A program made the position numbers and the translations under genes. A stretch of DNA of 64,000 bases from Alphaproteobacteria bacterium UBA3612 (GTDB lineage: Bacteria > Pseudomonadota > Alphaproteobacteria > Sphingomonadales > Sphingomonadaceae). Below, piece after piece: positions 1 to 8,086 of this stretch (within the stretch, counting starts at the first letter, position 1; the number at the start of each line of letters is the position of its first letter). A model generated the notes under the pieces. That model had not been told where the DNA came from, made no database searches, and saw nothing but the letters and a program-made list of their open reading frames with translations. The stretch covers positions 242,505 to 306,504 of the forward strand of contig DFLT01000017.1 of the NCBI GenBank assembly GCA_002375465.1, read 5' to 3'.

Positions 1-111
1 ACCGAGCGGCCAGAGCTGCTGCAGCAGCTAAAAGAGCGCACCGGCGTCGCGCCTACCTTGAAACCACACGGTAAAGACCCCTTATGGTGGGGCGATGTCC
101 ACAGCCAATAG
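1..111 (+). CDS. C-terminal end of probable ribonuclease E/G (partial)
   Basis: The first reading frame is open from the window edge to a TAG at 109-111, giving 36 residues that end in a Trp-Trp-Gly-Asp motif. The fragment itself carries no catalytic motif. The assignment rests on position: in many sphingomonads the gene that overlaps and precedes yacG encodes a ribonuclease E/G family enzyme, the endonuclease that matures rRNA and starts mRNA decay. The stop lies inside yacG, so the two are translationally coupled. Sure that a coding tail is here, less sure of the product. Confidence 0.5.
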   Translation, partial: TERPELLQQLKERTGVAPTLKPHGKDPLWWGDVHSQ

Positions 112-283
112 ATCCACCGGCAGGGCCGCTTGCCCCATTTGCCGCGCCCCTGCCATTGCCGCGGAAAAACCTTTCTGCTCACGCACGTGCCGCGACCGCG
201 ACCTGCTGAAATGGCTGGGCGAGGACTATCGCCTGCCCGTGGCGCCGGAGGAAGCGCCGCCAATGGGTTCGGACGAAGATTAG
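95..283 (+). CDS. yacG: DNA gyrase inhibitor YacG
   Basis: A 62-residue protein with the YacG zinc finger: a CPIC pair near residues 13-16 and a CSRTC pair near 28-32, followed by an acidic C-terminus. YacG family proteins bind GyrB and inhibit DNA gyrase. The ATG at 95 lies within the last codons of the upstream gene, in a different frame, so translation is coupled. Length and cysteine spacing match the family, and the pairing with a ribonuclease E/G gene followed by tRNA-Phe is a recurrent sphingomonad arrangement. Confidence 0.9.
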   Translation: MSTANRSTGRAACPICRAPAIAAEKPFCSRTCRDRDLLKWLGEDYRLPVAPEEAPPMGSDED

Positions 284-368
284 CCGAGGACAGCGACGAG
301 ACGACGACGACTAGACGGCGACGACTAGACAAGGCCTTCGCCGCGCCGTATGTCGCCCGCTCCCCCGT

Positions 369-444
369 GCCCGGGTAGCTCAGTTGGTAGAGCATGCGAC
401 TGAAAATCGCAGTGTCGGCAGTTCGAATCTGTCCCCGGGCACCA
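369..444 (+). tRNA. tRNA-Phe (GAA)
   Basis: A complete cloverleaf. The seven-base acceptor stem GCCCGGG at 369-375 pairs with 434-440, followed by discriminator A and an encoded CCA (442-444). The anticodon stem TGCGA/TCGCA encloses the loop CTGAAAA, giving anticodon GAA. The T-arm GTTCGAAT is intact. Confidence 0.97.
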
Positions 445-644
445 CCGCAGCCGGTCCCGAATCCGGCCCCTGCGGCGTTACTTCTTCCCTTTGCCCGCGA
501 AAACGCTCGACTAGGGGCGCACAGCAGGTCCTGAGGTCGATTTATAACCGCTCAACCGAACTCGGCCACGTTTCATCACCGTTTTCATTGAAAGAGGATC
601 TGTCCTCCTCAACTGTTGTCGCGTCCACAAAATGGAGAGACATT

Positions 645-1037
645 ATGAAAACAGTTCTGAAATCCGCGATTTTCGTTGCAGGATGCACGCTGGGAGCCAC
701 CATGGCGAGCGCTCAGGCTGCTCCCGCCACTCCGGCGCCCGAGGGGCAGACAGCCCCCGCACCGCAGGCTCAGACGGCACCAGCGCAGGCGCCGATGGCC
801 ACCGACGTAAGCGACGCCGAGGTGGATTCCTTTGCGACCGCTCTCGTAGAGATCGACAAGGTGCAGGCAGACACGACGATGGAACCCGCCGACAAGCAGC
901 AGAAGATGGTTTCCACGCTGCAGGCTAACGGTCTTGAGCCGCAACGCTTCAACGCCATCGCACAGGCCGCGCAGGCGGATCCTGAGCTTGGCCAGCGTAT
1001 CCAGGCAGCTGCCCAGGAAAAGGCAGTGGGCAACTAA
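645..1037 (+). CDS. DUF4168 domain-containing secreted protein
   Basis: A 130-residue protein starting at an ATG preceded by a GGAGAGA ribosome site (634-640). Residues 1 to about 22 form a signal peptide ending in ASA-Q. A Pro/Ala/Gln-rich low-complexity linker (about 23-52) follows, then a helical domain of about 75 residues resembling DUF4168. The family has no established function; members are small exported proteins. The longer upstream reading frame runs through the tRNA and is not the start. A strong intrinsic terminator follows, so this is a single-gene unit. Confidence 0.8.
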   Translation: MKTVLKSAIFVAGCTLGATMASAQAAPATPAPEGQTAPAPQAQTAPAQAPMATDVSDAEVDSFATALVEIDKVQADTTMEPADKQQKMVSTLQANGLEPQRFNAIAQAAQADPELGQRIQAAAQEKAVGN

Positions 1038-1055
1038 TCCCGACCCAGCTGAAAA

Positions 1056-1086
1056 GGCGGATCTGCATGGCAGATCCGCCTTTTTT
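1056..1086 (+). terminator. Rho-independent terminator after the DUF4168 gene
   Basis: A perfect 11-base-pair stem (1056-1066 with 1070-1080) closes a three-base ATG loop and is followed by six T residues (1081-1086). A run of A on the left side makes it partly usable from the opposite strand, but the convergent gene ends at 1125. Confidence 0.92.
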
Positions 1087-1124
1087 ATGCGCGCTTCATA
1101 CGGGCGCGGCCTAAAAAGCGTCGC

Positions 1125-2243
1125 CTATTCGGTTCCGCCGGTCGCATCGTCATCATGACCAGCCACGCGTATCGGCTTTCCCAGGATCTGGCTGACATAG
1201 ATGCGCTGCACAAAGACATAGATCACGATCGTCAGCGGCGCCGCCAACAGAACGCCCAGCGCGCCGAACAATGCGCCAGCGCCGAACACAGCAAACAGCA
1301 AAACTGCGGGCGGAACATCGACCGCATGCTTCTGAATCATGGGCTGCAGGAAATTGCCCTGCAGCTGCTGGATCAGCAAATATAGGCCGATGGTCCAGAG
1401 GGCGGTCGCCGGCGATACCGTCAGTGCGAGAAGTACGGCGGGAATACCGGCAATGATCGGCCCGACGAGCGGGATGATGTCCAATAGACCGGCAATGACT
1501 GCCAGCCCGCCCGACGCCGGGACGCCCAGCAGGGTCAGGCCGCCCCAGGTGAATATGCCGACCAGCAGGGACGAGACGGCCTGGCCCAGCATCCAGCCGC
1601 GCAGGCCCCTTGACGCATCGTTCAGGAAAGTTGCCGCAGGCCCTTCGGCCCGGCGCGGCATCAGCAGCAGCAGGCCGCGACGATACATGGACGGGTTGGC
1701 CGCTATGAATATGGCGCCTACGAATACCAGCACCAGGTCGGTTACGCCGCTGGTCACCGCCATGGCGTAACCGCCAAGTCGCGATGCCAAGTTAGATAGA
1801 TCCTCGGTTCCTTCCTCCAGCAATTCGGCCGGCGAACCGCTAAGCCCGGCCCGTTCCAGGAGGGTTTCGACGCGTTCCAGTGCCGCCGGGATACTCTCCC
1901 TGATCGTGTCCAGCTCGCTGCTGAACTGGGCCCCGAACAAAGCAAATGCCGCCGCGAATACGGCCAGCAACCCAAATACGGACACAGTCAGAGCCAGAGA
2001 GCGCGAACGCAGACCCGTCAGGCGGCAAAAGCCCCGTGCCATCGCGTCAAAGATCGTTGCAAAGACCACGGCCGCAAAAACCAGCAGAAGGAGGCTTCCC
2101 AGCTCCAGAAACACCCATGCAGTCCCAAGGACGCAAAGGATGACGAACGCTGCAGCGGCAACACGCCCAAGATCACGTTCCGGACGATGAGACCGTTGCG
2201 GATCAGATCGCGTAGCGGGTCCCGCCACTTCATCGTTGCTCAT
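1125..2243 (-). CDS. AI-2E family transporter (PerM/YdiK-like membrane protein)
   Basis: A 372-residue polytopic membrane protein with several hydrophobic segments. A pair near residues 28-75 is followed by a soluble central region of about 100-150, then further membrane spans, and a late Gly/Pro-rich segment (IPLVGPIIAGIPAVLLAL) typical of the PerM / AI-2E exporter family. Family members have been linked to autoinducer-2 export or Na+/H+ antiport; the substrate here cannot be told. It is transcribed alone, convergent to the DUF4168 gene. Confidence 0.85.
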   Translation of the reverse strand: MSNDEVAGPATRSDPQRSHRPERDLGRVAAAAFVILCVLGTAWVFLELGSLLLLVFAAVVFATIFDAMARGFCRLTGLRSRSLALTVSVFGLLAVFAAAFALFGAQFSSELDTIRESIPAALERVETLLERAGLSGSPAELLEEGTEDLSNLASRLGGYAMAVTSGVTDLVLVFVGAIFIAANPSMYRRGLLLLMPRRAEGPAATFLNDASRGLRGWMLGQAVSSLLVGIFTWGGLTLLGVPASGGLAVIAGLLDIIPLVGPIIAGIPAVLLALTVSPATALWTIGLYLLIQQLQGNFLQPMIQKHAVDVPPAVLLFAVFGAGALFGALGVLLAAPLTIVIYVFVQRIYVSQILGKPIRVAGHDDDATGGTE

Positions 2244-2323
2244 TCACATCCCCCGCCGGTGGAAACGGCAACTGCCGCGTAGGCGCAAAGGGCGCCGCAT
2301 AAGTCTTATCAGCTTGGTCTGGC

Positions 2324-2497
2324 CTAGGTGACCTTTTTGTAAATGGTCATGCCCAGCACGAACAGCAGCACGGCGATGACGACAGCTATCCAGAACAGAA
2401 TTTGCGCCAGATCCCACGCAACACCCGCAAGCCCACCGAAGCCCAGAATGCCGAGGATGAGGGCAGCGACGGCGAAGATAATTGCACCTTTGATCAT
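2324..2497 (-). CDS. DUF1328 family small membrane protein
   Basis: A 57-residue protein made almost entirely of two hydrophobic helices (about 5-27 and 31-52) separated by a short WDLAQ turn and ending in a basic KKVT tail. This is the DUF1328/YtjA pattern of small inner-membrane proteins that are commonly stress-induced. The start is ATG with a GGGAAC ribosome site upstream. A match to the alphaproteobacterial EcfG promoter lies about 30 bases upstream, which suits a general-stress gene. Function unknown. Confidence 0.85.
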   Translation of the reverse strand: MIKGAIIFAVAALILGILGFGGLAGVAWDLAQILFWIAVVIAVLLFVLGMTIYKKVT

Positions 2498-2526
2498 GAC
2501 GATTGTTCCCTTGTTTCAGCGTGAGG

Positions 2527-2552
2527 AACGTAAATTTGCGCCAGTTGGTTCC
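2527..2552 (-). promoter_or_regulatory. EcfG-type general stress promoter for the DUF1328 gene
   Basis: On the minus strand GGAAC (2548-2552) is separated by exactly 17 bases from CGTT (2527-2530). This matches the published alphaproteobacterial EcfG consensus GGAAC-N16/17-CGTT. The -10 element lies 29 bases before the start codon of the DUF1328 gene. The elements are seen directly; sigma-factor identity is inferred. Confidence 0.75.
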
Positions 2553-2635
2553 GGGATCATGGGCGCTTTGACCGTTCCACGCCGCAGCGCGTTTCAGGGT
2601 GTAGGCTCAACCGCCCACCGGGCCGGCTTATCGCA

Positions 2636-3772
2636 TCAGGCGGATTTCATCTGGCCGGCGGCCTCGGGCGGCTCGGCGACCGCTGCGGCGGCGGCCTCGG
2701 CATCCTCGCCAAAGCCAAGGGCCGCGACCATGGCCAGCGCCTCTTCGAATCCGGCACCGCAATAGACCGGCGTCCCCGCTTCTTCTATTTCCTGCAGCAG
2801 CGTACCGTTGGGCCCCTGTCGGCAGGTGCCGCTTACATCACGGATGAAAACCCCTGCGACATTGTCCGGAAAATCGCGAACGACGCGGGCATAGACCTCC
2901 ACATCGCGCTGGCCATTGTCACCGATCAGCAGGAAACGGAAATCGGGATAAAAGGCCAATATACGTTCGATCGCCTCGACCTTGTGACTGCGATGGCCGC
3001 TGGCGATGAACTTGTCTTTGTCGATGCCGTAATCCTTCAGAAACATGGGGCCATGGGGAATGGCATTCAGCTCCATGAATTCGGTTATGAAACCATATAG
3101 GTTCCAGGGACTTGAGGAAACATAGAAGACCGGGTGGCGTGGCGCCTGATGATCGACAACCAGATATTTATAGAGTTTCGACGCACCCGGCACGGCAAGA
3201 CGGTCCTCGGGCCGGTGCACAAGAACGCGGCGCCAGTTCTTCAGAAAATTGGTGGCGCCGGTTTCCACCACCGTATCGTCAATATCCGAAATAATGCCCA
3301 GCTTCTCACTCTGGCCGGGCGCCAGAATGGGAACGTCGACCTTCGCATGATGACTGCGGCGTTCCGGCAGGCTGATGCTGGCGACTTCCCACGCCGTCAC
3401 ATCCGGCAAGGGCTTCTGGTCCAGAGGTAGGACAAAGTGAAAATAGCCCTCCCGGTCCGAGACAGCCTCGTAGCGCCCGCCATAGCCTTCCAGCGCGACC
3501 CGGACGCCGGGAACCTCGTCACTCTCATAAATGGCCAGCATGGCGCGCAATCGTGACCAGGTCGACGTCCCGGGCTTCAACGACGGCTTATATTGCACGA
3601 TGCGTCCACCGACCCGCACCTCGCGTTCGCTGCGGTACCCGGCATAGGAAAGCATGCGCAGCGTTTTGTGGTCCAGCCGCCCGTCACGATAACGAATCCG
3701 GTCGAGCGTGCGCTCGGCCAGTACGATGATCCGATGGGCGATCCGCGCCAGGGTTGCGATAGCTTTCGTCAT
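2636..3772 (-). CDS. App1-family (DUF2183) phosphatase domain protein
   Basis: A 378-residue protein whose C-terminal half carries the App1/DUF2183 fold. A HAD-like nucleophile motif DIDDT (about residues 163-167) and a later LLIGDNGQRD motif supply the likely catalytic aspartates. Yeast App1 is a phosphatidate phosphatase; bacterial substrates are not established. The start at 3772 avoids overlap with the divergent gene at 3843; a longer open frame to 3970 would run into that gene's coding sequence. The 70-base divergent gap probably holds both promoters. Confidence 0.8.
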   Translation of the reverse strand: MTKAIATLARIAHRIIVLAERTLDRIRYRDGRLDHKTLRMLSYAGYRSEREVRVGGRIVQYKPSLKPGTSTWSRLRAMLAIYESDEVPGVRVALEGYGGRYEAVSDREGYFHFVLPLDQKPLPDVTAWEVASISLPERRSHHAKVDVPILAPGQSEKLGIISDIDDTVVETGATNFLKNWRRVLVHRPEDRLAVPGASKLYKYLVVDHQAPRHPVFYVSSSPWNLYGFITEFMELNAIPHGPMFLKDYGIDKDKFIASGHRSHKVEAIERILAFYPDFRFLLIGDNGQRDVEVYARVVRDFPDNVAGVFIRDVSGTCRQGPNGTLLQEIEEAGTPVYCGAGFEEALAMVAALGFGEDAEAAAAAVAEPPEAAGQMKSA

Positions 3773-3842
3773 CAGGGCGCGCTTCTTGTCGCGCGGGGAC
3801 CGCTGCGGCAAGATCACCTCTCGCCTTCGGAGACACCGCATC

Positions 3843-4874
3843 ATGAAATTCCTGACCGCTACCGCCCTCCTGTCCGTGATCATGGCAGTGCCCGCCCTTG
3901 CTGCGCCGCTCGACCAGACGCAGGTAGAACGCATCGTCGCCGCCAGCGACCGCACCGACGAAGACCGCACCCTGGACCAAAGCCGTCAGCCAGCGCGCGC
4001 GCTTCTTTTCATGCAGGTCGAAGCGGGCGATCGCGTGCTCGATATGTTCAGCGGCGGCGGATATTATGCCGAACTATTGTCGCGCGCCGTGGGGCCGGAA
4101 GGCCGGGTGATCGCGCAGAACCCGCCCGGACCTGCAGCTGGCGAAGAGTTCCAGGACATGATCGCGGCGCGAGATTTCGGCGGGCGGCTGGCAAATGTCG
4201 GCAGCATGAATATCGATTTCATGAATATGCGGCTGGCGCCCTCCAGCATCAATGCGGCGCTGTTTCACCTGACCTATCACGACCTTTACTTCACCAGCGC
4301 GGAATTCGGCCTGCCCACCAGCGAGCCACAGGAGGTTTTGGCGGAACTGCACCGGGGCCTGCGTCCTGGCGGCACCGTTACCGTGATCGATCATGTCGGC
4401 GCGGGCGACGAACCGCGCGCGGACGTATCGGCCACACACAGAATCCGGCCCGAGGTCGTAAAGAACGACTTCATGCGGGCAGGCTTTGCCCTGGTTGCCG
4501 AGGAAATATGGTTCGATAATCCGGACGATGATTACGACCAGACGGTGTTTGCAGAAGGTTTACGTGGCAAGACCGACCGCTTCGCCCTGCGCTTCGCAAA
4601 GGCCGGCGATCCCAATGCACCCACGGAGGTCGACATGCCAGAACAACAGGTGCCTGAAAATGGCGAAGGAAGCTGTGACGCATCCAAGGTCGAGGACCTT
4701 ATCGACAAAGTGCCGGACGAGGAGCTGCGCCAAGGCGCCCTTGCCACCAGTGGCGCCCGGACGTTGCGCGTGCATGACGTCGATCAGCCCGTCACCATGG
4801 ATTTTCGCGCGGACCGCTTAAACCTGGTGCTCGATCCCGACAGCGGCGCCATTGTCAGGGTCAGTTGCGGCTAG
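3843..4874 (+). CDS. Secreted methyltransferase-fold protein fused to an I78 peptidase-inhibitor domain
   Basis: A 343-residue protein. Residues 1-21 form a signal peptide (ALA-AP cleavage). Residues about 45-250 resemble a class I SAM-dependent methyltransferase, with motif I as VLDMFSGGGYYAE at 65-77. Residues about 278-343 match the I78 inhibitor pattern: C278 after GS, a central SGARTLRV segment, MDFRADRLN at 319-327 and a terminal CG at 342-343. The export signal is odd for an SAM-dependent enzyme, because SAM is cytoplasmic. The protein may act as an inhibitor or binding protein rather than an enzyme. Divergent from the App1-family gene. Confidence 0.75.
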   Translation: MKFLTATALLSVIMAVPALAAPLDQTQVERIVAASDRTDEDRTLDQSRQPARALLFMQVEAGDRVLDMFSGGGYYAELLSRAVGPEGRVIAQNPPGPAAGEEFQDMIAARDFGGRLANVGSMNIDFMNMRLAPSSINAALFHLTYHDLYFTSAEFGLPTSEPQEVLAELHRGLRPGGTVTVIDHVGAGDEPRADVSATHRIRPEVVKNDFMRAGFALVAEEIWFDNPDDDYDQTVFAEGLRGKTDRFALRFAKAGDPNAPTEVDMPEQQVPENGEGSCDASKVEDLIDKVPDEELRQGALATSGARTLRVHDVDQPVTMDFRADRLNLVLDPDSGAIVRVSCG

Positions 4875-4910
4875 TCCGGCTGCGGCAGATACGGGCGACC
4901 AACGGAAATG

Positions 4911-5387
4911 TCAGCGCCCCTCGGCAAGGAATACGTCATTTGCGTGCATCTGCCGCGTCGCGCCGGTGCGGGCGAAGATCAATGTCGCCTTTTTGCGGCG
5001 CGCAGCAGCCAGTGGATCGCGTGATGCGGGTCGCAGAATCGCCGCATCGAACCGGTCGGCAACGATCAGGCCACAGGCACCCGGCGCAAAACATTCTTCG
5101 TCCAGTAGGGACGCATCAAAGCCTGCCGGAATGCCCCAGTAGAATTCGTCGCACCAGGGCAGATAATCCGGCCATTTGGTGTCGCCGCGCAGATCAGCGA
5201 CGCTGACTTTGATTTCAACAATGGCAAAGCGCCCATCCTCACCAAGCGCCATGATGTCGACACGGCGGCCGCCGGGCAGCATCACCTCCGTCAGCATCGA
5301 GCGCTTCTGCTGCCAGAACAGGCGCCCGATGCCACGGGCGACGTCCTGCGCGTTCAGCGGCGAATCAAGGAGGGGGGCAGTGGCCAT
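4911..5387 (-). CDS. mmcB: MmcB family DNA repair protein
   Basis: A 158-residue protein of the MmcB (formerly DUF1052) family, a PD-(D/E)XK nuclease-like fold with the active-site pattern VDIMAL followed by VEIKVS and a conserved KWPDYLPWCDEFY segment. In Caulobacter MmcB is an SOS-induced factor contributing to mitomycin C resistance. The ATG at 5387 is chosen over an in-frame start at 5420 because a perfect LexA box lies at 5396-5410, directly before it. The site position and start choice support each other. Confidence 0.88.
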   Translation of the reverse strand: MATAPLLDSPLNAQDVARGIGRLFWQQKRSMLTEVMLPGGRRVDIMALGEDGRFAIVEIKVSVADLRGDTKWPDYLPWCDEFYWGIPAGFDASLLDEECFAPGACGLIVADRFDAAILRPASRDPLAAARRKKATLIFARTGATRQMHANDVFLAEGR

Positions 5388-5395
5388 GCTGATGC

Positions 5396-5410
5396 GAACA
5401 TTAGCAGAAC
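5396..5410 (-). promoter_or_regulatory. LexA (SOS) box upstream of mmcB
   Basis: The sequence GAAC-N7-GAAC (GTTC-N7-GTTC on the coding strand) is the alphaproteobacterial LexA operator consensus, matched at all eight defined positions. It ends eight bases before the mmcB start codon. LexA binding here would block transcription, with release after DNA damage. Confidence 0.85.
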
Positions 5411-5474
5411 ATGGCGCCATGTGAAGGGGCGAGGCGACCGGCCGACGACCACACTTACCTATCGAAGGCTTCGC

Positions 5475-6104
5475 CTATCTGTAAAAGACGTGCTGGCCAA
5501 TATCCGCGGTCTTCTGGAAACTGCGGCGCCATTTGGGGGCGACATAGGTCGCGTGGAAAAACACCGCTTCGTCGGTCACGTCTTCCCAATTATCGGTGGC
5601 TGCGACGACCGCGACGGCTTCCGCACGCAGCCAATTTGCATTCGGACGCGCCGGATAGTCGGGCTTTCCATCGAATGTGAAGCTGAACTGCGAACGCTGG
5701 AACACCACGTTGCAGATGCTGCTGGGCCAGCGCGGGTCGGCAACACGGTTCAGAACCACCTGGGCCACGGCCAATTGCCCTTCCAGGGGCTCGCCACGCG
5801 CTTCATTGTAAACGGCACTGGCGAGGCAACGCATTTCCTCGTCCATTTCGGGCAGCCCATATTCCTTTACGTTGGAAACGAGCGTGCCCAGGCTGATATC
5901 GTTGATATCGGTAACGGTAACGGTCGGCGTGATGGTGTCGACCGGCATTGAGTAATCCAGATCTTCCGCCTGAAGCGTGAAGGTAACCGGGGCGGCGTCC
6001 TTCAGCTGTACGCCAGCGGTCTGGAAATCGGTCGGCAGATCAGCCGCCGCAAGCAGCCCAAGGCTGGCAAGGGCCACCGCAATGGCCCGTTTCGATTTTA
6101 ACAT
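5475..6104 (-). CDS. Cell wall hydrolase, SleB-like
   Basis: A 209-residue protein with an N-terminal hydrophobic export segment (about 1-22) and a C-terminal Hydrolase_2/SleB domain (about 90-205). The domain contains the conserved LASAVYNEARGE segment with the likely catalytic glutamate, then QSQF-type and FHATYV motifs. SleB-family enzymes are peptidoglycan lytic transglycosylases or amidases; in non-sporulating alphaproteobacteria they act in cell-wall turnover. The start at 6104 is the only ATG giving a signal sequence. Single gene. Confidence 0.87.
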   Translation of the reverse strand: MLKSKRAIAVALASLGLLAAADLPTDFQTAGVQLKDAAPVTFTLQAEDLDYSMPVDTITPTVTVTDINDISLGTLVSNVKEYGLPEMDEEMRCLASAVYNEARGEPLEGQLAVAQVVLNRVADPRWPSSICNVVFQRSQFSFTFDGKPDYPARPNANWLRAEAVAVVAATDNWEDVTDEAVFFHATYVAPKWRRSFQKTADIGQHVFYR

Positions 6105-6255
6105 ATGATCTTGTCCGTTCAGGACCGGAAGGAACTTACTCTCACCAGCGATGTTCTTATCTGTGCGCTGGGCCGGTCTCGGTGAATTCAGACGCCCCCT
6201 GTTTCGGGCGCGGCGATTTGTTGGATCCGATACCTGATGAAAGGTTCCGCCGGGG

Positions 6256-6609
6256 TCAACTGATCCCGGGCAATTCGGCGATGAACCGTGCAGGATCGGC
6301 GACGTCCAGTTCGATTATCCATAAATCGGGGTCGTAGCGCCGCTGTTTTTCCAGGGTCTTGGCCAAGTTTTCGCTCGGTTCCTCCTCGTCCGAAACCAGC
6401 GCACGCCAGGATGTCTTTCCATCCCCCATATTGCTGCGGGCATAGGCGGATACGGTGCCGCTGCGACCGCGAATCACCAGAATAGCCGCTCCGGCGGTCG
6501 GATCGCCCCGGGTCAAAACGGTCGCAAAGTCGCCGTTCGCCTCTAATTGCCGTCGCAGGGCGTCCAGCCATAATTTCGTGGACAGGCGGTTCAGCTCTCG
6601 TCTCGCCAA
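6256..6609 (-). CDS. DUF1491 family protein
   Basis: A 117-residue protein matching the alphaproteobacterial DUF1491 family: a conserved KLWLDALRRQ N-terminus, an RGDPTAGAAILVI strand and an acidic RRYDPDLWIIELD C-terminus. No function is established. It starts at a TTG (6607-6609) and overlaps the end of the thioesterase gene by 19 bases. It is the last gene of the leftward nine-gene operon that begins at ppsR. Confidence 0.85.
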   Translation of the reverse strand: MARRELNRLSTKLWLDALRRQLEANGDFATVLTRGDPTAGAAILVIRGRSGTVSAYARSNMGDGKTSWRALVSDEEEPSENLAKTLEKQRRYDPDLWIIELDVADPARFIAELPGIS

Positions 6610-7037
6610 TAGCCGGGCAGGTCGGCCAGGGGGATCTTCGAACGCATGAACGTCCCGGTTCCGCGCGCCACCTCCTCACCGTCGGGCGTCAAAAGGGTGC
6701 TTTCCCCGACAAAGAGCCGCCGGCGGCCACTGACGAAGCGCCCCTCCGCGACCAGCGGGCCGGCGGGAACCGGCCGCTCCATGTGCAGGTTGAACGCCGT
6801 CGTCAGGATGAACACGTCCGGGACGAGGGTGTTCACCGCGTAGAAGGCCGCATCGTCCAGCATCTTGAAATAAATGGTGCCATGGGCCGCGCCGGCGGCG
6901 TGAAAATGCTGTTCGTTCACTTCGAATTCCAAGCGGGAGCAGCCATCCTCAGGCAAGATCAGCCGGGACTGGAACATCTCGTTGATCGGCGCGGCAGCAT
7001 AAAGTCTTTCCAGGCCCGTGCGATGCGCTTCGTTCAT
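6591..7037 (-). CDS. PaaI-type hotdog-fold thioesterase
   Basis: A 148-residue single hotdog domain. The HFHAAGAAHGTIYFKMLDDAAFYA segment (positions about 44-67) is the helix and catalytic region of the PaaI/4HBT family, which hydrolyses acyl-CoA thioesters in the cytoplasm. Substrate unknown. Its ATG overlaps the stop of ptsN by four bases (ATGA), and DUF1491 overlaps its end, so it lies inside the operon. Confidence 0.85.
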   Translation of the reverse strand: MNEAHRTGLERLYAAAPINEMFQSRLILPEDGCSRLEFEVNEQHFHAAGAAHGTIYFKMLDDAAFYAVNTLVPDVFILTTAFNLHMERPVPAGPLVAEGRFVSGRRRLFVGESTLLTPDGEEVARGTGTFMRSKIPLADLPGYWRDES

Positions 7038-7510
7038 GCCGCGTAATTCCTGCTTTTCGCTGCCATCATGGCCAGGACGGCATCCGCGCTGTCGGCGCCG
7101 CGCAGCTTTTCCAGAAGGCCCTTGTCGCGCAAGAACCGACTGATCGCCGCCAGCGCCTTCAGATGATCGGCCCCCGCCCCCTCAGGGGAAATCAGGGCAT
7201 AGACGATATCGACCGGACGCCGATCCAGCGCATCCAGATCGATCGGTGCGGCAAGCGTCGCGAAGGCAGCCGTCGGCCTTCTGAGGCCCGCGATACGGGC
7301 GTGCGGCAGAACCGATCCGCCGCCAAAGGCCGTCGACCCCACCCGCTCCCGCTGCACAAAGGCCTCGGCGATCAGGGATTGCGCGACGCCGCTGTCACGC
7401 GCCAGCGGCGCCGCCATCGCCTGCATCAGATCCGGCATGCCGCGCGCAGAGAGGCCCGTCTGCACGCCCTCTCTGCACAGCAGGTTTGCCGGATCAAAGG
7501 GGTCGCTCAC
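7034..7510 (-). CDS. ptsN: PTS IIA-like nitrogen regulatory protein PtsN
   Basis: A 158-residue EIIA-type domain with the phosphorylatable histidine in LPHARI (H70). PtsN is the last phospho-acceptor of the nitrogen PTS (PtsP-PtsO-PtsN) and regulates metabolism and potassium transport; it does not transport sugars. It starts at a GTG that overlaps the hpf stop by four bases (GTGA). The hpf-ptsN order is widely conserved in proteobacteria, which strengthens the call. Confidence 0.9.
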   Translation of the reverse strand: MSDPFDPANLLCREGVQTGLSARGMPDLMQAMAAPLARDSGVAQSLIAEAFVQRERVGSTAFGGGSVLPHARIAGLRRPTAAFATLAAPIDLDALDRRPVDIVYALISPEGAGADHLKALAAISRFLRDKGLLEKLRGADSADAVLAMMAAKSRNYAA

Positions 7511-8076
7511 CTCGGCTCGACCCAGCCCACATGTCCGTCGGAACGGCGATAGACCATCGCCATCTTGCCGCTCTGCGAATTTGTGAACAGCAGCGCTGCG
7601 GAATCGCGCAGGTCCATCATCATGACGGCAGTGGATACGCTGGTTTCAGGGATGTCCGACAGCTGCTCTGCAACGATCAGGGGTGCGTCGTCGGATTCGT
7701 CCACCTCTTCACGCTCGTCGCGCTGCAGCACGCGATAATCGGCACCGATCTGCGGTGTGGGCGCGCCGCGCCTTTCGCGGTCGGTCAACTTGCGCTTGTA
7801 GCGCCGCAACTGCTTCTCGATCTTCTCGGCCGCCGCGTCGAACGCGGCCTGCGCACTGCGGTGCGCATGGGCATGGCTCTTCATGACGATGCCCTGGGTC
7901 AGCTGCACGATGATCGACGCGTCGAACTCATGTTCGTGCGGGCCGGGGGACAATGTCGCCGTGGCACCGGTCATGCCAACGTCGAACTTCTGTGCCAGGC
8001 CGCTCATGCGATCCTCCGCATGAGTGGTCAGGGAGGCTCCGACATCGACCTGATGTCCTGAAACGCGAATATCCAT
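7507..8076 (-). CDS. hpf: Long-form ribosome hibernation promoting factor
   Basis: A 189-residue protein. An N-terminal HPF/YfiA domain (about 1-105) starts with MDIRVSGHQVDVG and contains the MKSHAHAH segment. It is linked to a C-terminal domain (about 130-189) ending in FTNSQSGKMAMVYRRSDGHVGWVEP, the dimerization domain of long HPF. Long HPF pairs 70S ribosomes into inactive 100S dimers in stationary phase. The ATG at 8076 has a GGGAG ribosome site; the longer in-frame start lacks conservation. It sits 10 bases after dnaQ in the operon. Confidence 0.93.
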   Translation of the reverse strand: MDIRVSGHQVDVGASLTTHAEDRMSGLAQKFDVGMTGATATLSPGPHEHEFDASIIVQLTQGIVMKSHAHAHRSAQAAFDAAAEKIEKQLRRYKRKLTDRERRGAPTPQIGADYRVLQRDEREEVDESDDAPLIVAEQLSDIPETSVSTAVMMMDLRDSAALLFTNSQSGKMAMVYRRSDGHVGWVEPR

Positions 8077-8086
8077 ATTGGTCTCC

